This document shows, one piece after another, positions 26,191 through 33,954 of a DNA stretch of 64,000 nt (within the stretch, counting starts at the first letter, position 1; each line of letters opens with the position of its first letter). The stretch is from NCBI GenBank assembly GCA_013178155.1, contig JABLXH010000004.1:40154-104153 (forward strand), in the 5' to 3' direction. The notes under the pieces are model-generated. The model made no database searches. It was given only the letters and a program-made list of their open reading frames with translations, and was not told the DNA's origin. Source of the stretch: Armatimonadota bacterium (GTDB lineage: Bacteria > Armatimonadota > Zipacnadia > Zipacnadales > UBA11051). A program made the translations under genes and the position numbers.

Positions 26191-27161
26191 GCCACTCCCC
26201 TGCGCAGCGCGGACAGATGACGGTGGAGGTGTGGGATGCTGACGCGATGGTCGGCCTGGACATAGTAGCTGGTGCCGCCGTCGGCCACGGTTCGCACCAG
26301 GATGGTCTTCCAGGGGCGGTAGTAGTACATGGGATGGGACTTGGGGGCCTGCCGGTGCGGGTCGCCGCCGAGGTCCAGGAGGTCGAAGTTGGCGGTGACG
26401 AAATGGCGGATCTCCCGCCCCTCCTGCCGCGCCACGTTGCGGGCCATGGACAGAGCCTTCAGATAGACCTCCGGCCCCATGACCGCGCTGCCGAAGTTGA
26501 GGAACACACCGCCCTCAAGGTGGCGGACGGTCTCGGCGAAGATGAGGAAGTCCGTGTAGCTGGTCTGGCCGAGCGCCGCGCCGTCGCAGTTAGGATGCTC
26601 GTGGGTGATATCGTAACCGATGCCGAGGTGCACCGTTGCGGGTATCCCGAGCTCGTAGGCCGTGGCCAGGATGCTGACATCCACGTGGGGAGGCTGCAGG
26701 CGGTAGAGAAACCGGCCTACAGCCTCGCCCAGCCCCAAGCCCTCTGCCGCCCCCTCGGCCGCGACCTCGTTGAGCTGCCCGGTCTCGATCCACAGCCCGA
26801 ACTCGCCATCCTTGATGTAGTTGGCGACGCTCTCAGTCGTCGCGCCGATGATGGCCAGCTCGTAGTCGTGGATGGTGCAGGCGCCGTTCATCGAGACCTG
26901 CGTGATGAGCCCCTGGCGCAGCAGATCCACCACGAACCGGGACAGGCCCTGCTTGATGACATGGGCGCCCATCATCCAGATGACCGGGTGTCCTCCTTCG
27001 CGGGCCACGACGATGGCGCGCGCGATGGCCTCGAGATCCGGGTTCTCATAGGGGGGCAGTTCGCCATCCAGCGGCAGAATGTCAGCCAGTGACATATCAT
27101 GCACACGCTCGCCGAGGGGGCGAAGGATGAGGCGCGAACGGTCAAACTGCGGAAAGGGCAT
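26187..27161 (-). CDS. Deoxyhypusine-synthase-like family protein
   Basis: 324 residues from ATG 27161, chosen because GGAGGAG lies 6 bases upstream; a TTG five codons earlier is inside that ribosome-binding site. The Rossmann-like core reads HPVIWMMGAHVIKQGLSRFVVDLL, then MNGACTIHDYELAIIGATTESVANYI, very like deoxyhypusine synthase. Near the C-terminus YRPWKTILVRTVADGG offers a lysine (about 284) that could match the catalytic lysine in the WGKI segment of the eukaryotic enzyme. Bacteria generally lack eIF5A-type hypusination, so the substrate is probably different, perhaps a polyamine-related or NAD-dependent reaction. It lies between a GH32 enzyme and a PfkB kinase. Confidence 0.68.
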   Translation of the reverse strand: MPFPQFDRSRLILRPLGERVHDMSLADILPLDGELPPYENPDLEAIARAIVVAREGGHPVIWMMGAHVIKQGLSRFVVDLLRQGLITQVSMNGACTIHDYELAIIGATTESVANYIKDGEFGLWIETGQLNEVAAEGAAEGLGLGEAVGRFLYRLQPPHVDVSILATAYELGIPATVHLGIGYDITHEHPNCDGAALGQTSYTDFLIFAETVRHLEGGVFLNFGSAVMGPEVYLKALSMARNVARQEGREIRHFVTANFDLLDLGGDPHRQAPKSHPMYYYRPWKTILVRTVADGGTSYYVQADHRVSIPHLHRHLSALRRGVA

Positions 27162-27177
27162 CAGGAGCTCCTCCAAG

Positions 27178-28698
27178 TCAGGGGTGCTTTTGGTTCACGA
27201 ACTGCGCCGCAGCCATGTCCCAGACGCTGCCGGAAATCAGGGCCGCCTCGCCGCCACGGGCACACAGCCGAACCTGGCGGCTGTCAGCGCGCGCCGGGAA
27301 GACCTGCTGGGTCAGGCACTCCCGGTCATTGGCAAAGACCTCCAGCAGCGGCCCGTCCAGGAAGACGCGCAGCCTCAGCGTCTCGCCCGGTCGCAGGGCA
27401 AAGGGAGCCTCGACGCTGTTGGTGACCTGCTTGTTGTCCGCGCGGCGCTCCAGGGCATAGATGCCAATGGGTCCGATGTTGTAGGTGACATCATCGCGCA
27501 TCGTGGACCAGGTCATGTCGATGAACAGCCGCTGACGCACCGCATCATACCAGATTCCGGTCTCTTCCTGGCCGTCGGGCGAGCAGTAGACCTTGACCCC
27601 CACGGCCGAGGCGGTTACGGGGTCCAGCTCCAGCGCCAGCTCCAGGGCGCTGCCGGCCACCTCCGTCAGCGTGACCTCGCCAGCCACGGGGCCCGGGGCC
27701 ACTGTCCGCTGGTTGCGCCGCAGGGCCTCCAGTTCGGCCACCGGAGCGATGCGCAGTCCGCCCGATTCGCCCAGTTCGAGGACCCGGGGCAGGCTCATGG
27801 CCCCCGAGCCTGTGGCGCGCCGCGTAGGGCCTACGCGGCAGTCAGTGACCCAGCCCCAGAAAACGCGCCGACCGTCGGGCGCCAGCAGGCTCTCGTTGGC
27901 AAAGAACGTGCCGCCTGGCCAGTTCATGCGCACGTGCTCCGTGGGGTGGAAGGTCCAGGTCTCCCGGTCGAAGTCGCCGATGTAGCAGCGCACGCCGACC
28001 ACGTGGCTGATGCATTGCAGGACCCACTTATCGCCCAGGGGGAAGAAGTCCGGGCAGGAGCAGTCCTCGCTGTCCAGGGTCCACTGCGGGTCGGGGTGCT
28101 CATACAGAGGGGTCTTCAGCACCTGCCACTGTGTGAGATCGTCGGAGAGGGCCACGCGGAGGGTGTCCTTGCCGTTGGGCAGACGGTTGCCCGCCAGGAG
28201 ACAGCAGTAGGTGTCGCCCTCCAGCCACAGGAAGGGGTCCCAGACGTGATAGTCGCCGAAGCCAGCGTCGCCCTCCTTCTGGGGATCAGGAATCACCGGA
28301 TTGCCGGGGTGCTTCTGCCAGTGGATGAGGTCATCGTCGAGAGCGGTGGCGACACAGGCGCCGGCGCCGATGCCGCACCAACAGAGCATGGGAACCCCAT
28401 CCTTGTTGAAGAACGCATTGGCGCTGAAGATGCCTGCGTCCGGGTCACCCGGCTCCGGCACCAGACACGGCGGGTGGCAGACCCAGTTGACCAGGTCAGC
28501 GCTGGACCAGTGGCCCCAGCAGTGCCCGCCGTGGGGGAGGTCGGGATCCTGATAGATGTACATCAGGTGGTAGCGGCCGTTCCAGTAGATGGCCCCGTTG
28601 GGGTCGTAAGGGCAGGCCACGCCCTCCTCCGGGAGGACGGTGAGGTGGTAGATGGGCCAGAGTTCGTCGGCGCGGCTGGCTGGTGGCGTGTAGGGCAT
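27178..28698 (-). CDS. GH32 family glycoside hydrolase (fructosidase/invertase-like)
   Basis: 506 residues, ATG 28698 with GGAGG 9 bases upstream and no signal peptide, so probably cytoplasmic. Five-bladed propeller motifs: the nucleophile aspartate in YDPNGAIYW, HWSSADLVNW, FSANAFFNKDG, the transition-state aspartate block HVWDPFLW, and the acid/base glutamate in DSEDCSCPDFF. The C-terminal beta sandwich (about 360-500) has VFLDGPLLEVFANDRECLT, typical of GH32. It hydrolyses beta-fructosides such as sucrose, sucrose-6-phosphate or fructans. First in a unit that continues into the deoxyhypusine-synthase-like, PfkB and CorA genes with gaps of 16 bases, an overlap, and 20 bases. Confidence 0.88.
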   Translation of the reverse strand: MPYTPPASRADELWPIYHLTVLPEEGVACPYDPNGAIYWNGRYHLMYIYQDPDLPHGGHCWGHWSSADLVNWVCHPPCLVPEPGDPDAGIFSANAFFNKDGVPMLCWCGIGAGACVATALDDDLIHWQKHPGNPVIPDPQKEGDAGFGDYHVWDPFLWLEGDTYCCLLAGNRLPNGKDTLRVALSDDLTQWQVLKTPLYEHPDPQWTLDSEDCSCPDFFPLGDKWVLQCISHVVGVRCYIGDFDRETWTFHPTEHVRMNWPGGTFFANESLLAPDGRRVFWGWVTDCRVGPTRRATGSGAMSLPRVLELGESGGLRIAPVAELEALRRNQRTVAPGPVAGEVTLTEVAGSALELALELDPVTASAVGVKVYCSPDGQEETGIWYDAVRQRLFIDMTWSTMRDDVTYNIGPIGIYALERRADNKQVTNSVEAPFALRPGETLRLRVFLDGPLLEVFANDRECLTQQVFPARADSRQVRLCARGGEAALISGSVWDMAAAQFVNQKHP

Positions 28699-28759
28699 GG
28701 GGAAGCACCTCCGCGTCGGGTCATGCGGGCGAAGCGGCCGGGCGCATTGCTGGACGCCC

Positions 28760-29302
28760 CTACTTCATGTTCTTTTTCGGTTTGGGTGGCGGCTCGCGCC
28801 ACTGCTCGCCGGGCAGGTAGTAGCCCAGAGCCTTCAGCAGCGGCAGATATTGCGGAAAGGGCTGCACGACGCCATTCACCTTCCGGCCCAGGCCGAGGAA
28901 GCCGAGCTGGATGCGCAGCGGCAAGCCGCCCTTGGGGATGACCAGTAGCCCAATGGGCACCTGTGCCAGGCCCCAGTCCCAGGTCCAGGAGACGAGTCGC
29001 TCCCAGGGCACATGCCACTGCAACGTCCCCATGGCTTCCAGCCCCAGTCCGCGCGGGCCGACGACCACTTCGGTATGTGTCCACCGCCACGCGACCAGCC
29101 AGACCGCTGTCAGGCCCAGGGCCAGAACCAGGTTGTAAACGAAGATGTTGGCTCGGGCGAAGCCCAGGTCAACACTCAGGACGGTTCCCTCCATCGCGCC
29201 CACAACCACCTGGACCAGCAGGGTCAGCCAGAACAGGACGACCGGGTAACCGATCTCGTAGAGTGCTCGTGGTTCGAGGATGCGGAAACGTTGCTCGTAC
29301 AC
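28760..29302 (-). CDS. Hypothetical membrane protein with bacterial PH-like domain
   Basis: About 180 residues if the GTG at 29302 is used (AAGGGA 11 bases upstream); a TTG at 29326 is the alternative. Two membrane segments (YPVVLFWLTLLVQVVVGAM and IFVYNLVLALGLTAVWLVAW) precede a beta-rich region: HTEVVVGPRGLGLEAMG, HVPWERLVSWTWDWG, GLPLRIQLGFLG. This arrangement resembles bacterial PH domains (bPH) attached to two helices. The C-terminal tail is basic (PPPKPKKNMK). Function unknown. It lies 61 bases upstream of the GH32 gene and is divergent from the PNPOx-like gene. Confidence 0.6.
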   Translation of the reverse strand: MYEQRFRILEPRALYEIGYPVVLFWLTLLVQVVVGAMEGTVLSVDLGFARANIFVYNLVLALGLTAVWLVAWRWTHTEVVVGPRGLGLEAMGTLQWHVPWERLVSWTWDWGLAQVPIGLLVIPKGGLPLRIQLGFLGLGRKVNGVVQPFPQYLPLLKALGYYLPGEQWREPPPKPKKNMK

Positions 29303-29421
29303 GCGACAGCCGTCCCTTCGGCCCAAACTTCCGCGCCGCCGCGCTGAAACCTGCCAGTCTCGCGTTCCTCTGCGGCTCTGCGTTGGGTATACTGGCGACG
29401 TAACCGAGAAGGGAGGTCGTC

Positions 29422-29889
29422 ATGCGCCGGCAGGAACGAGAGATTGCCGACCACCAGCTCATCGAGTGGCTGCTCCGCAAAGGCCAAGTCCTTTACCTGG
29501 CGATGTGCGACGGAGAGCAACCCTATGTGCTGCCCCTGAGCTATGGGTATGACGGGCAGAACCTGTATATCCACTCTGCGCTGGAGGGGCGGAAGCTGCA
29601 GGTCCTGCGGCGAAACCCTCGCGTCTGCTTCGTGGTGGAACCCCAGCGGGAGCTCATCGCATCCCAGACCCCATGCAACTGGTCGTTTCGCTACCGTAGC
29701 GTCATCGGGGAGGGAACGGTGGCGATCGTCGAGGACCTGGCGGAGAGGGCTGCGGCCCTGCACATCCTGATGCGCCAGCACGGCGGCGTGGGCGGCGACT
29801 ACGACTCCGCGGTCCTGGCCCGGACTATGGTGCTCAAGGTGGAGATCACCAGCCTCTCAGGGAAGCAGGCCGGGTACAGTGACGGGTAG
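29422..29889 (+). CDS. Pyridoxamine 5'-phosphate oxidase-related FMN-binding protein
   Basis: 155 residues with AAGGGAGGT 5 bases before the ATG. The split-barrel flavin-binding fold of the NimA/PNPOx-like group is shown by MRRQEREIADHQLIEWLL, VLYLAMCDGEQPYVLPLSYG, LYIHSALEGRKLQVLRRNPRVCFVV and YRSVIGEGTVAIVED. Members are small flavoproteins; some reduce nitro compounds or protect against oxidative stress. The exact reaction is unknown. A weak TATACT -10 element lies 28 bases upstream. The gene is monocistronic and ends at a strong hairpin. Confidence 0.87.
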   Translation: MRRQEREIADHQLIEWLLRKGQVLYLAMCDGEQPYVLPLSYGYDGQNLYIHSALEGRKLQVLRRNPRVCFVVEPQRELIASQTPCNWSFRYRSVIGEGTVAIVEDLAERAAALHILMRQHGGVGGDYDSAVLARTMVLKVEITSLSGKQAGYSDG

Positions 29890-29916
29890 CTTAGCGTGGG
29901 ACTGGAAGGAGAGATG

Positions 29917-29943
29917 GGGCGCCCGTAGACGAAACGGGCGCCC
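29917..29943. terminator. Bidirectional hairpin between convergent genes
   Basis: GGGCGCCCGT (29917-29926), 7-base loop, ACGGGCGCCC (29934-29943): a perfect 10-base-pair stem between the PNPOx-like gene and the response regulator, which converge here. Confidence 0.65.
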
Positions 29944-29994
29944 GCAGGTGTTGCCTGAGCGGAAAACCAGACGATGATCGCTGCTGCTGTCGCT

Positions 29995-30393
29995 TCAGGT
30001 GCGCGCCAGGCCGCTGACCAGTTCGGCGAGTTGTCCCAGGCGAAAGGGCTTGTAGATGCAAGGGCACCCGCACCGTTCCATGAAGTCCCTGGTCTCGTTG
30101 CCAAGGCTATCGCCAGTCACGAAGATGACCCGACGCGTCAGTTCGGGCTTCTCGTCTTGCCAGGTCTCATAAAGTGCCATGCCGTTGACCCCTGGCATTA
30201 GCAGATCGCAGATGACAGCGTCGTAGCTGTTCTCTCGCGCCATACGCAGTGCTTCCTGCCCGTCCAGCGCATGGTCCACTGCGTACCCGAGGCCCTGCAA
30301 CACATAGCCCATGATCTGCCCCACCGTCTCCTCGTCGTCAACCACCAGGGCTCGCCTGGTGGCTCCGCTTTGCGCCGTCAGCGGCACTGCCAT
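29995..30393 (-). CDS. Stand-alone response regulator receiver protein
   Basis: 132 residues from ATG 30393, 5 bases after GGGGGAGA. Receiver domain only: ALVVDDEETV, AVICDLLMPGVNG with the phospho-acceptor aspartate, VIFVTGD with the switch threonine, and CIYKPFRLGQL with the conserved lysine. There is no output domain. It starts 19 bases after the histidine kinase gene on the same strand and is presumably its partner. Confidence 0.92.
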   Translation of the reverse strand: MAVPLTAQSGATRRALVVDDEETVGQIMGYVLQGLGYAVDHALDGQEALRMARENSYDAVICDLLMPGVNGMALYETWQDEKPELTRRVIFVTGDSLGNETRDFMERCGCPCIYKPFRLGQLAELVSGLART

Positions 30394-30412
30394 CTGTGTC
30401 TCCCCCTTGTTG

Positions 30413-32107
30413 TCAGGCCGAAGCCGTTTTGAGCGTGATGCGGAACCGGGCACCGCCGTTGAGCCCATTGGAGGCACTCAGCGTCCCGCCAGACCGTGTG
30501 ATAGCGGCTCGAATGGCCCTCCATGCTGACTGTTCGCCGCGGGCTGAGCCGGCGCTGCCGTTGATGGCCGCCAGCTCCGTCCATTTGAGCCCCGGGCCCA
30601 GGTCCGCCAGCGTCATCTCCACTGTGCCCTCGCGTAAGGCCACGCACCAGGTCAGCAGGCGAGGCTGCTCGACGTTTCGCATCGCCTCTGTGGCTTGCAG
30701 GATGATCCGCACCAGGGCCTCCTGCAGCTCATAGACGTGGCCCAGGACCCTTGGCAGAGGAACGTCTGGCAGGGAGAGCTGCAGCTCAATGCCGCCCTCC
30801 AGCACCTGCGGCCGGGCAAGCAGCAGCGAGTGCTCGATGACCTGCCCCAAGTCGCAGGCGGGCGTACCCTCCGCGGGCTTGGTGGGCGTGCTTGCGCGCA
30901 CAACCTGGACCACGACTGCCTGCAGGACTTCCTGGCAATGGTCCACCTGCTGCTGAATCATCGAGAAGTCTGGCATCCGGCCGGTGGCGGCCGCGACCTC
31001 GGCGCTCAGTCTGATGATAGCGAGGTGGTTGTTCAGTTCGTGCGTCAGAGCCGGGATATAGTGGCAGGCAAATTCATAGCCGGGGTACTGCTCGCTGGCC
31101 GGCTGGGCCTCTGCAGTCTCATCGGTGAGACCGGCCAGGACCTGGATGTAGCTTACGGTACGTTCCTCGCGCGCGGGGGTCAGGTTCAGCGTCAGCCACT
31201 GCTGCGTACCGTCGGCCAGTTCGCAGGTCGTCACCGCTCCCCGCACGAAATCGTCTTCAGCGAGCCGCTTCCGGCAGGTCTTGAGGAAGGCCTTGTCCGT
31301 GAAGTGGATGACTTCCTCAAGCGGCCTGCCCACCGGACTCTCGACGGCATCTTCGCCGCAGAAAAGCCGCACGGCTGCGGGATTGCAGTAGCTGACGTGC
31401 CAGTTCTGCGGGTCCAGAATGAGCAAGGCCTCCGAGGTGTTGGCGACCAGTCCTTCGTAGAGAGCGGCCGTGGCGGGATTGGCCTGACACCGGGGGCCGG
31501 TGCGGGAGACGGCCATCAGGCGTACCGCCAGCGTACTGGCAGCCAGGAGACTGATCTGCGCGACCACGCCGCTGAGACCCAGCCCGCGGCTGTAGCTCAG
31601 GATGAGAGCAAAGGTGCCGGTGATGGCGGCGGCCAGGGTAACCCCGCTCTCCCATCGCTTGCCGCGTACGGTTGCTGCGGCGACCACAGCATACAGCAGC
31701 GCCAGCAGGTAGCCCGGAGGACCTTCGGTAACCTGCAAGGCAAAAAGCATCCAGGCCAGGTCCAGCAGCGGCACCGCCACCCGCAGGAGAGCGTGGGGCG
31801 CCCCTGAGCCGAGGACCATTCCAACCGAGACCACCAGCACAAGCCCGAGCAGGACGTAGATGAAGTGCGGCATGCCTGCAGTCAGGTAGTGCAGTCCGGC
31901 GGCAGCCAGGAGAGCGCCACCCAGGACGGGCAGACGGGCCAAGTGTCCACCATGGTCGGCCTGCGCCGAGGCGGCTGGGAGGGCGCCTGTGGGGACCGCC
32001 GCCGACGGTCCCCTTGCCGAGGCCACGCTCCGCTCACGCGCCGACGGCATCGGGTTGTCGGGCGATGACACCGCTTCGGCCGGAGAGCCTGCTGCCCGTG
32101 AAAGCAT
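30413..32107 (-). CDS. Membrane-bound PAS histidine kinase with degenerate ATP-binding domain
   Basis: 564 residues from ATG 32107, chosen because AAGGAG precedes it by 6 bases. A proline/alanine-rich N-terminal stretch is followed by five or six membrane segments (about 45-205), a PAS domain (about 230-345; SEALLILDPQNWHVSYCNPAA), an H-box ALTHELNNHLAII with His near 356, and an ATPase-like domain. That last domain is degenerate: the N-box position reads IILQATEAM (Q where N is expected), G1 DLGPG is present, but the glycine-rich G2 box is replaced by GEQSAWRAIRAAI. It may be a weak kinase, a phosphatase or a pseudokinase. The signal is unknown. Confidence 0.85.
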   Translation of the reverse strand: MLSRAAGSPAEAVSSPDNPMPSARERSVASARGPSAAVPTGALPAASAQADHGGHLARLPVLGGALLAAAGLHYLTAGMPHFIYVLLGLVLVVSVGMVLGSGAPHALLRVAVPLLDLAWMLFALQVTEGPPGYLLALLYAVVAAATVRGKRWESGVTLAAAITGTFALILSYSRGLGLSGVVAQISLLAASTLAVRLMAVSRTGPRCQANPATAALYEGLVANTSEALLILDPQNWHVSYCNPAAVRLFCGEDAVESPVGRPLEEVIHFTDKAFLKTCRKRLAEDDFVRGAVTTCELADGTQQWLTLNLTPAREERTVSYIQVLAGLTDETAEAQPASEQYPGYEFACHYIPALTHELNNHLAIIRLSAEVAAATGRMPDFSMIQQQVDHCQEVLQAVVVQVVRASTPTKPAEGTPACDLGQVIEHSLLLARPQVLEGGIELQLSLPDVPLPRVLGHVYELQEALVRIILQATEAMRNVEQPRLLTWCVALREGTVEMTLADLGPGLKWTELAAINGSAGSARGEQSAWRAIRAAITRSGGTLSASNGLNGGARFRITLKTASA

Positions 32108-32313
32108 CACGGTCTCCTTGCTGGGCAGTTCCCTGCGTTCGAGTTCACCGGGCTGGCTGCCCACTGCCCTGTCCCGGTGCCTCCAGTCTAGACGCCCAGA
32201 CTCAGGATAGCGGCGACAACCGTTCAAGATGGCATCAATTCCGGCCTCATGGGTAGGCTCTGTGGCCCGGATGCCGCGTGTCCTGGAGAAGATGGTCCGC
32301 CACAGCGGGTTCC

Positions 32314-32343
32314 TTGACTTGCTCAACGACACTCCGATATAAT
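32314..32343 (+). promoter_or_regulatory. Sigma-70-type promoter for mlaEFD
   Basis: TTGACT (32314-32319), 18-base spacer, perfect TATAAT (32338-32343), about 30 bases before the GTG at 32373. It is the strongest match to consensus ahead of the plus-strand block that continues into rplI-dnaB-pur. Confidence 0.75.
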
Positions 32344-32372
32344 CGAGGTGGCACGATTCGGCGTGCTTCCAC

Positions 32373-33167
32373 GTGGTTGAGGTGCCCCGTGTGCTGGCCT
32401 TCACAAACGCCCTGGGAGAACGCCTCCTTACCTTCTTCAGCTTCTTCGGCGAGGTCTACCTGCTGCTGGTGCAGACCCTCGCCGGCTTGTTTCGCCAAAA
32501 AGGTATCCGCCGCCTGACGGCCAACCAGATGGCCCAACTGGGGATCGAGTCGCTGCCCATCGTGGCGGTGACGATGATCTTCTCGGGGATGGTGCTGGCC
32601 TACCATGCTTCCCAGCAGGCGGGGAAGCTGGGCATTGGCACGCTGGTGGGCTGGCTGGTCGCGGAGACAATGTGTCGGGAGCTGGGGCCGGTGCTGGTCT
32701 CGGTGGTGGTTGCTGCCCGCGGTGGCTCGGCCATGGCGGCGGAGTTGGGCACGATGCAGGTCACCGAACAGATCGATGCCCTGCGGGCCATGGCCACCGA
32801 CCCGGTGGAGTACCTGGTCGCCCCACGCTTCCTGGCTTGCCTGATCATGGTCCCGATCCTGGTGCTGATCGGGGACACGCTCGGTGTTGTGGGCGGCTAC
32901 CTCATGGCCCTGACGGCGCCAGCCATCAACGATGTTGCCTACTTTTCGGAGATTCCACCACGCTTGGCGGAGTGGACGGTGGCCGGCGGTGTGGTCAAGT
33001 CGGTGTTCTTTGGCATCATCATCGCTCTCGTCGGCTGCCACCAGGGGCTGTTTTGCCGTCGCGCCTCCGAGGAGGTCGGTCGCGCGGTGACGCGGTCGGT
33101 TGTCTACTGCATCATGCTGATCTATGCCGCTAACCTGCTGCTCACAGCGATTGTGTACCCCAACTGA
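32373..33167 (+). CDS. mlaE: MlaE-type ABC lipid transport permease
   Basis: 264 residues from GTG 32373; no good ribosome-binding site is seen, and GTG 32391, after GAGG, is a credible alternative. Several membrane helices and the MlaE signature [24 protein letters not shown] are present, along with [19 protein letters not shown]. In MlaFEDB-type complexes MlaE forms the inner-membrane permease that moves phospholipids between the inner membrane and an MCE protein. The ATPase and MCE genes follow directly (2 and 14 bases apart), giving a compact permease-ATPase-MCE operon; separate mlaB and mlaC genes are absent. Confidence 0.93.
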   Translation: MVEVPRVLAFTNALGERLLTFFSFFGEVYLLLVQTLAGLFRQKGIRRLTANQMAQLGIESLPIVAVTMIFSGMVLAYHASQQAGKLGIGTLVGWLVAETMCRELGPVLVSVVVAARGGSAMAAELGTMQVTEQIDALRAMATDPVEYLVAPRFLACLIMVPILVLIGDTLGVVGGYLMALTAPAINDVAYFSEIPPRLAEWTVAGGVVKSVFFGIIIALVGCHQGLFCRRASEEVGRAVTRSVVYCIMLIYAANLLLTAIVYPN

Positions 33168-33169
33168 CT

Positions 33170-33940
33170 ATGGCCGGTGAGAGCTCTCCCATCCTGGAGG
33201 TCAGTGGTCTCACCTGTACAATGGGTGGGAAAGTGGTCCTGGAGGACATCAGCTTCTGCGTATCCCGAGGAGAGATCTTTGGCGTGATGGGGGTCTCGGG
33301 TGTTGGCAAGAGTACCCTGCTGCGCAACATAATGGGACTGGTACGACCGGACGCGGGCGAGATTCGTGTGGGTGGCACCAATGTGGTGGGCCTTCCGGAG
33401 AAGCAACTCAACGCGGTCCGTGCGCGAATGGGCATGTGCTTTCAGTACGCCGCCCTGTTCGATTCGATGAGTGTCTACGATAACGTAGCGTTTGGACTGC
33501 GGAGGCTTGGCCTGGCGGAGGCCGAGATCGCCCAACGGGTGGACCACTACCTGGACATCGTGGGTCTGAGCGGTACGGGCCACCTGATGCCTTCGGACCT
33601 GTCGGGAGGCATGAGGAAAAGGGTAGGCATCGCCCGGGCGCTGGCTCCCGAGCCGGAGTTGGTATTGTACGATGAGCCCACCAGCGGCCTGGATCCGATC
33701 CTGGCTGCGACCATAGACGCCCTCATTGTCAAGCTGCGCGACCAGTTCGGAGTAGCATCGGTGGTGGTCACGCACGACGTGGACCACCTCTTTGGCTACG
33801 CGGACCGGGCGATGATGCTTCACGAGGGTAAGGCCCTGGCGTGCGGACCGCCGGAAGAGCTCCGGCGCTCCGAAGACCCGGTGCTGCGGCAGTTCATCAC
33901 AGGCTCAGTAGAGGGGCCGATCCAGGTCGACACGCTGTAG
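33170..33940 (+). CDS. mlaF: MlaF-type ABC transporter ATP-binding protein
   Basis: 256 residues, starting 2 bases after mlaE. Complete ATPase motifs: Walker [12 protein letters not shown]-loop [11 protein letters not shown], signature [10 protein letters not shown], Walker [14 protein letters not shown] and H-loop VVVTHDVDH. The [15 protein letters not shown] and LSGGMRKR segments are typical of the MlaF/Mkl branch that powers phospholipid transport through MCE proteins. It works in the cytoplasm on the MlaE dimer. Confidence 0.95.
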   Translation: MAGESSPILEVSGLTCTMGGKVVLEDISFCVSRGEIFGVMGVSGVGKSTLLRNIMGLVRPDAGEIRVGGTNVVGLPEKQLNAVRARMGMCFQYAALFDSMSVYDNVAFGLRRLGLAEAEIAQRVDHYLDIVGLSGTGHLMPSDLSGGMRKRVGIARALAPEPELVLYDEPTSGLDPILAATIDALIVKLRDQFGVASVVVTHDVDHLFGYADRAMMLHEGKALACGPPEELRRSEDPVLRQFITGSVEGPIQVDTL

Positions 33941-33954
33941 CGGGGTGAGGCGAC

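Noticed and set aside
26187..27161. Genuine eIF5A hypusination system
   Set aside because: No eIF5A or deoxyhypusine hydroxylase gene is nearby and bacteria generally lack the pathway; only a family-level label is justified.
32108..32372. A small RNA or extra gene in the divergent kinase/mlaE region
   Set aside because: Apart from the mlaE promoter I see no start with ribosome-binding site, no stable hairpin with T-run, and no conserved structure.
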